From CAIMMJ01 sp037131955 (GTDB lineage: Bacteria > Bacteroidota > Bacteroidia > UBA4408), in assembly GCA_037131955.1 (NCBI GenBank), contig JBAXQC010000039.1, positions 1 to 26,693 on the forward strand: 26,693 nt of DNA, given 5' to 3'. This document shows, piece by piece, positions 24,008 to 26,693 of this stretch. Every line of letters starts with the position of its first letter. The first letter of the stretch is position 1. Below the pieces are notes generated by a model. It was not told the origin of the DNA. It saw only the letters and a list, made by a program, of their open reading frames with translations, and did no database searches. Position numbers and translations under genes: made by a program.

Positions 24008-24496
24008 ATGGATATAGAAATAAAAATAAACAAATCTCTTACCAAAGAATCTATCTACAAAGAATTGTTGCCACAAATTAAATACCTGGTAGAACAAGAA
24101 ACTGATTTGATAGCAAACTTAGCCAATATTGCGGCCGTGCTCAAAGAAAATTTTGATTTTTTGTGGGTAGGATTTTATATTGTTAAACAAAATGAACTTG
24201 TTCTAGGACCATTTCAAGGCCCGCTTGCATGCACTAGAATTAAATTTGGAAAAGGCGTTTGTGGAACCTCTTGGAAAGATAAAGAAACAATTATTGTTGC
24301 CAACGTAGATGAATTTCCTGGGCATATTGCTTGTAGCTCTCTCTCAAAATCAGAAATTGTTATACCTGTTATAAACCCTCAAAACAATGAGGTATTAATG
24401 GTTTTAGATGTTGACAGCGAAAAACTAAACTTTTTTGATAGTATAGATGCTTTATATTTGCAACAATTAGCAAAAATTGCAGCCAACTTATTTTAA
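24008..24496 (+). CDS. Free methionine-(R)-sulfoxide reductase (GAF domain)
   Basis: Reduces free methionine-R-sulfoxide back to methionine, an antioxidant repair step in the cytoplasm. 162 residues forming a single GAF domain. The three catalytic cysteines are at 75, 85 and 109 (ACTRIKFGKGVCGTSW and GHIACSS); the spacings of 10 and 24 equal those of the E. coli enzyme (C84, C94, C118, from memory). Conserved FLWVGFYIV and VLDVDSEKLNFFD also fit. The ATG at 24008 is chosen; the frame stays open upstream but only within the comF coding sequence. The following lipoprotein gene appears to start inside the last 20 bases of this gene. Confidence 0.93.
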   Translation: MDIEIKINKSLTKESIYKELLPQIKYLVEQETDLIANLANIAAVLKENFDFLWVGFYIVKQNELVLGPFQGPLACTRIKFGKGVCGTSWKDKETIIVANVDEFPGHIACSSLSKSEIVIPVINPQNNEVLMVLDVDSEKLNFFDSIDALYLQQLAKIAANLF

Positions 24497-26168
24497 AATA
24501 AAACTTAGATATTTAATTTTTCTGCCCTTATTGTTTTTCTCTTGTGCACAAATCGTAAGTCCAACCGGCGGTTCAAGAGATACAAAAGGGCCAGAGGTGT
24601 TAAAGTATGAGCCATCTAACAACACTAGTAATTTTAAAGAGAACAAGATTAAAATTTATTTCAATGAATTTATTAATCTAAAAGATGTTCAATCACAGTT
24701 AATTATTTCGCCACCACTAAAAGAAACTCCTGAATTAACTGCAAAAGGCAAAACATTAGTTATTCCTATTACTGATACTCTAAAAGAAAATACAACTTAT
24801 AGCTTTCAATTTGGCAACTGCGTAACAGATATTACTGAAGGAAATGCCAGTACCAATTTAAAATATGTGTTTTCTACCGGACCATTTATTGACTCGTTTT
24901 CTGTTGTTGGAAAAATAATAAACAGTGAAACATTTGAACCTGAAAAAGACTTTTTAGTGATGATTTACGATTCAATTAAGTTCTCAAAAGATTCTTTCTC
25001 ATTTAAATTTTTACCAGATTATTTTACCAAAACAGATGCAAGTGGGGCGTTTAACATAAGCAACGTAAAAAAAGGTCGCTTTAAACTATTTGCATTAAAA
25101 GATGCAAACAGCAATTACAAGTATGATTCTCCTGATGAAAAAATTGCATTTAATAGTTCTATTTTTATTACAGATACATTGCCAAAGTTGTTTGAATTAA
25201 ATTCTTTCTTGGCCACACCCAGTGCACAATTTATTAAGAAAAGCAACTTTACCGAATTTCAAAAAATGGATTTTGTATTTAATAAGCCTATTGACAAAAT
25301 TGACTTTAATTTTTTTAACTCTGCTTTTTCCAAGGAAAGTTATACTCTTGAATATGGAAAAAAAAGAGATTCTTTAACACTCTTTTTCAATAAAAAAATA
25401 GATTTAGACAGTTTAAATTTTTCGATAAATGAAAACGGAAAAGTGTTAGATACTTTTTACACAAAAACAATTTCTTACGATAAAGTTTCTAGAACAAGAG
25501 GAAAAGGAACATCAAACCCATTTTTTTTAAAAATAAAAAAAGAAGAGTTCAATTTCCTTGATAATTCTGGTTTTGTTTTCTCAACAACTTATCCTGTTTC
25601 AAGCATTGATACCTCAAAAATTAAAATTACTTGTGGCAGTAAATTATATAATGCTTCTGTGTTGTATACTGATGACTCTAAAAGAAAATTTAAGCTGCTA
25701 TTTAATTGGTTAGAAGATAGCATTTACCAAGTTAGATTTGATTCATTGACATTTAAAAGTTTTTTGCCTGAATTAAAACACGACAGTACTTCCATAAAAT
25801 TTACTGTTCCAAATAAATCTAAAGCCGGTGGAATAAAATTAAAAATGATTTTGCCAGGAAATGAAGACTCCTATTTATTGCTACTAAAAGATTCAAGAGG
25901 TACAACAATAAAAGAAGTAAAAATTAATGAAAGTACCGAACTTGACTTTGGATTGTATTTGCCTGCCAACTATAAAATTGAGTTGATTGAAGATAAAAAC
26001 AGAAACGGGAAATGGGATACTGGTAATTTCTATTTGGATTTACAACCAGAAAAAATTATTAAATTTGCTAAAGATATAAGCGTAAGAGCCAATTGGGATT
26101 CAGAAGAAATTTGGGAACCTTTTAATAATTCAGCAGATAAAAAAAATAATACAACAAAAACTAAGTAG
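24477..26168 (+). CDS. SbsA-type Ig-like domain lipoprotein
   Basis: A 563-residue probable outer-membrane or periplasmic lipoprotein. Signal sequence with lipobox LFFSC puts the lipid-modified Cys at residue 23. Then the segment STGGSRDTKGP-like (SPTGGSRDTKGPEVLKYEPS) and an N-terminal bacterial Ig-like (Big_5/SbsA) domain at about 35-135 with IKIYFNEFINLKDV, LIISPPLKETPEL and TTYSFQFGN. Two DxNxNxxxD-type loops occur: DANSNYKYD (209-217) and DKNRNGKWD (506-514). The conserved C-terminus includes QPEKIIKF and VRANWDSEEIWE. No ATG exists near the N-terminus; TTG at 24477 gives a sensible signal peptide and overlaps the previous gene by 20 bases. The family is common in Bacteroidota; its function is unknown. 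Confidence 0.85.
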   Translation: MQPTYFKIKLRYLIFLPLLFFSCAQIVSPTGGSRDTKGPEVLKYEPSNNTSNFKENKIKIYFNEFINLKDVQSQLIISPPLKETPELTAKGKTLVIPITDTLKENTTYSFQFGNCVTDITEGNASTNLKYVFSTGPFIDSFSVVGKIINSETFEPEKDFLVMIYDSIKFSKDSFSFKFLPDYFTKTDASGAFNISNVKKGRFKLFALKDANSNYKYDSPDEKIAFNSSIFITDTLPKLFELNSFLATPSAQFIKKSNFTEFQKMDFVFNKPIDKIDFNFFNSAFSKESYTLEYGKKRDSLTLFFNKKIDLDSLNFSINENGKVLDTFYTKTISYDKVSRTRGKGTSNPFFLKIKKEEFNFLDNSGFVFSTTYPVSSIDTSKIKITCGSKLYNASVLYTDDSKRKFKLLFNWLEDSIYQVRFDSLTFKSFLPELKHDSTSIKFTVPNKSKAGGIKLKMILPGNEDSYLLLLKDSRGTTIKEVKINESTELDFGLYLPANYKIELIEDKNRNGKWDTGNFYLDLQPEKIIKFAKDISVRANWDSEEIWEPFNNSADKKNNTTKTK

Positions 26169-26193
26169 AGTACTTTAGTTGACAAATAAAAAA

Positions 26194-26604
26194 ATGATTT
26201 ATAAATTTTTTAAAAATATTTTTCTTTTTTTAGTGCTATTTATCTTGCTTTTTGCTTCAAGCGGAGTTTCATTTTATAAAATGATTTGCTCATCTGGCAA
26301 TGTAACACATTCATTTGTAGAATTTGAAAATTGTGTTGAACTTGAAATTGAAGCACAAACATCTTTCTCTAACAAGTGCTGCGATTTTATTGTTGATTTT
26401 ATAAAGGTAGACTACTTTATAAATGTCTTTAATTTTATTTGTTTTTTATTATCAATAACTATTTTTTCCTATTTAGTTAAGCAGGTTTTTTATTCGAAAT
26501 CAAATTTAATTTTCTGTTTAAAATTTATCTGGCCACCACCAATTTTTCATAAACTTTCTTACCTAAAAAACTCTCCTACTTTTTTATCTTGTTTTACTAT
26601 TTGA
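26194..26604 (+). CDS. Small HYC_CC_PP-like exported/membrane protein
   Basis: A 136-residue protein with an N-terminal hydrophobic helix (about 8-24) and a second one at about 85-105. It follows the pattern of the Bacteroidota HYC_CC_PP family: SSGVSFYKMICSSG where most members have SSG...HYC, then an adjacent Cys pair (KCCDFIVDF), and a C-terminal PP (WPPPIFHKLSY). The HYC motif is degenerate here (MIC). Members often precede genes for TonB-dependent receptors or metal efflux proteins, in line with a signal-peptide-bearing gene starting 51 bases downstream. The ATG at 26194 is preferred to an in-frame TTG at 26179. Function is unknown; Cys-based metal or redox sensing is only speculation. 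Confidence 0.62.
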   Translation: MIYKFFKNIFLFLVLFILLFASSGVSFYKMICSSGNVTHSFVEFENCVELEIEAQTSFSNKCCDFIVDFIKVDYFINVFNFICFLLSITIFSYLVKQVFYSKSNLIFCLKFIWPPPIFHKLSYLKNSPTFLSCFTI

Positions 26605-26606
26605 TT

Positions 26607-26640
26607 AATTCTTTTTGATTCAAATTAAAAAGAATTTTTA
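26607..26640 (+). terminator. Possible AT-rich terminator hairpin
   Basis: AATTCTTTTT (26607-26616) pairs perfectly with AAAAAGAATT (26627-26636) around a 10-base loop and is followed by TTTA. It starts 2 bases after the stop of the small protein. A 10-bp stem with one G:C pair is weak, so it may be only a partial terminator. Confidence 0.38.
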
Positions 26641-26655
26641 CTAACATCAATTACA

Positions 26656-26693
26656 ATGAAGCATTTTAAAATAAGTTTAATATTTTTGATTTT
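26656..26693 (+). CDS. Start of an exported protein, cut by window edge
   Basis: Only 12 codons are visible: MKHFKISLIFLI, a basic start followed by hydrophobic residues, which is how a signal peptide begins. From the preceding HYC_CC_PP-like gene, a TonB-dependent receptor is a reasonable guess, but nothing in these codons proves it. Confidence 0.45.
   Translation, partial: MKHFKISLIFLI

Noticed and set aside
1..26693. CRISPR arrays, insertion sequences, phage genes or defence systems
   Set aside because: No direct repeat series, transposase, integrase, nuclease-helicase cluster or toxin-antitoxin pair could be seen on either strand; the one nuclease-fold gene is the common YraN family.

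Overview
The window is AT-rich, densely coding DNA from a member of the Bacteroidota, probably a free-living relative of Flavobacteriales or Sphingobacteriales. The evidence is a type IX secretion gene (porQ), lineage-typical families (DUF2452, Reg_prop/Y_Y_Y-SpoIIE sensor, SbsA-type Ig-like lipoprotein, HYC_CC_PP-like small protein, very long basic N-terminus on the RluB-type pseudouridine synthase), TAnnTTTG/TTTG promoters instead of TATAAT/TTGACA, and no obvious Shine-Dalgarno sites. The genus cannot be fixed by eye. There is no rRNA, insertion sequence, prophage, CRISPR array or other sign of an island: this looks like ordinary core chromosome, and no gap between genes exceeds 300 bases.

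Layout. (1) 1-1540, minus strand: a DUF2452 gene, a LON-substrate-binding-domain gene and dtd (cut by the window edge), packed behind a strong promoter. (2) 1551-3262: a DUF4139/DUF4140 exported protein on the minus strand with a perfect hairpin terminator. (3) 3418-5128, plus: an ECF sigma factor and an overlapping membrane anti-sigma factor with a zinc-binding anti-sigma motif and a C-terminal helical repeat region. (4) 13122 down to 5132, minus: six tightly packed genes, an alpha/beta hydrolase, rsgA, a large periplasmic-propeller/SpoIIE phosphatase sensor, a radical SAM/SPASM enzyme, yraN and an RluB-type pseudouridine synthase. (5) An initiator tRNA gene on the minus strand with its own promoter and terminator. 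(6) 13367-20030, plus: era, der, priA, porQ, cmk. (7) 22233 to 20025, minus: a SulP transporter followed by a beta carbonic anhydrase, convergent with cmk. (8) 23239 to 22334, minus: a membrane-anchored coiled-coil protein of unknown role. (9) 23316 to the end, plus: comF, free methionine-R-sulfoxide reductase, an Ig-like lipoprotein, an HYC_CC_PP-like small protein, and the first codons of an exported protein.

Functional themes. Ribosome maturation and translation dominate the middle: rsgA, initiator tRNA, era, der, the RluB-type enzyme and dtd. Envelope functions make up much of the rest: T9SS porQ, lipoprotein, sigma/anti-sigma pair, propeller sensor. SulP plus carbonic anhydrase suggests bicarbonate uptake and interconversion. 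I found no clearly novel multi-gene system. The items most worth a second look are the radical SAM gene translationally coupled to a sensor phosphatase, the TonB-box-like segment in the anti-sigma factor, and the convergent gene pairs whose stop codons sit in shared palindromes.
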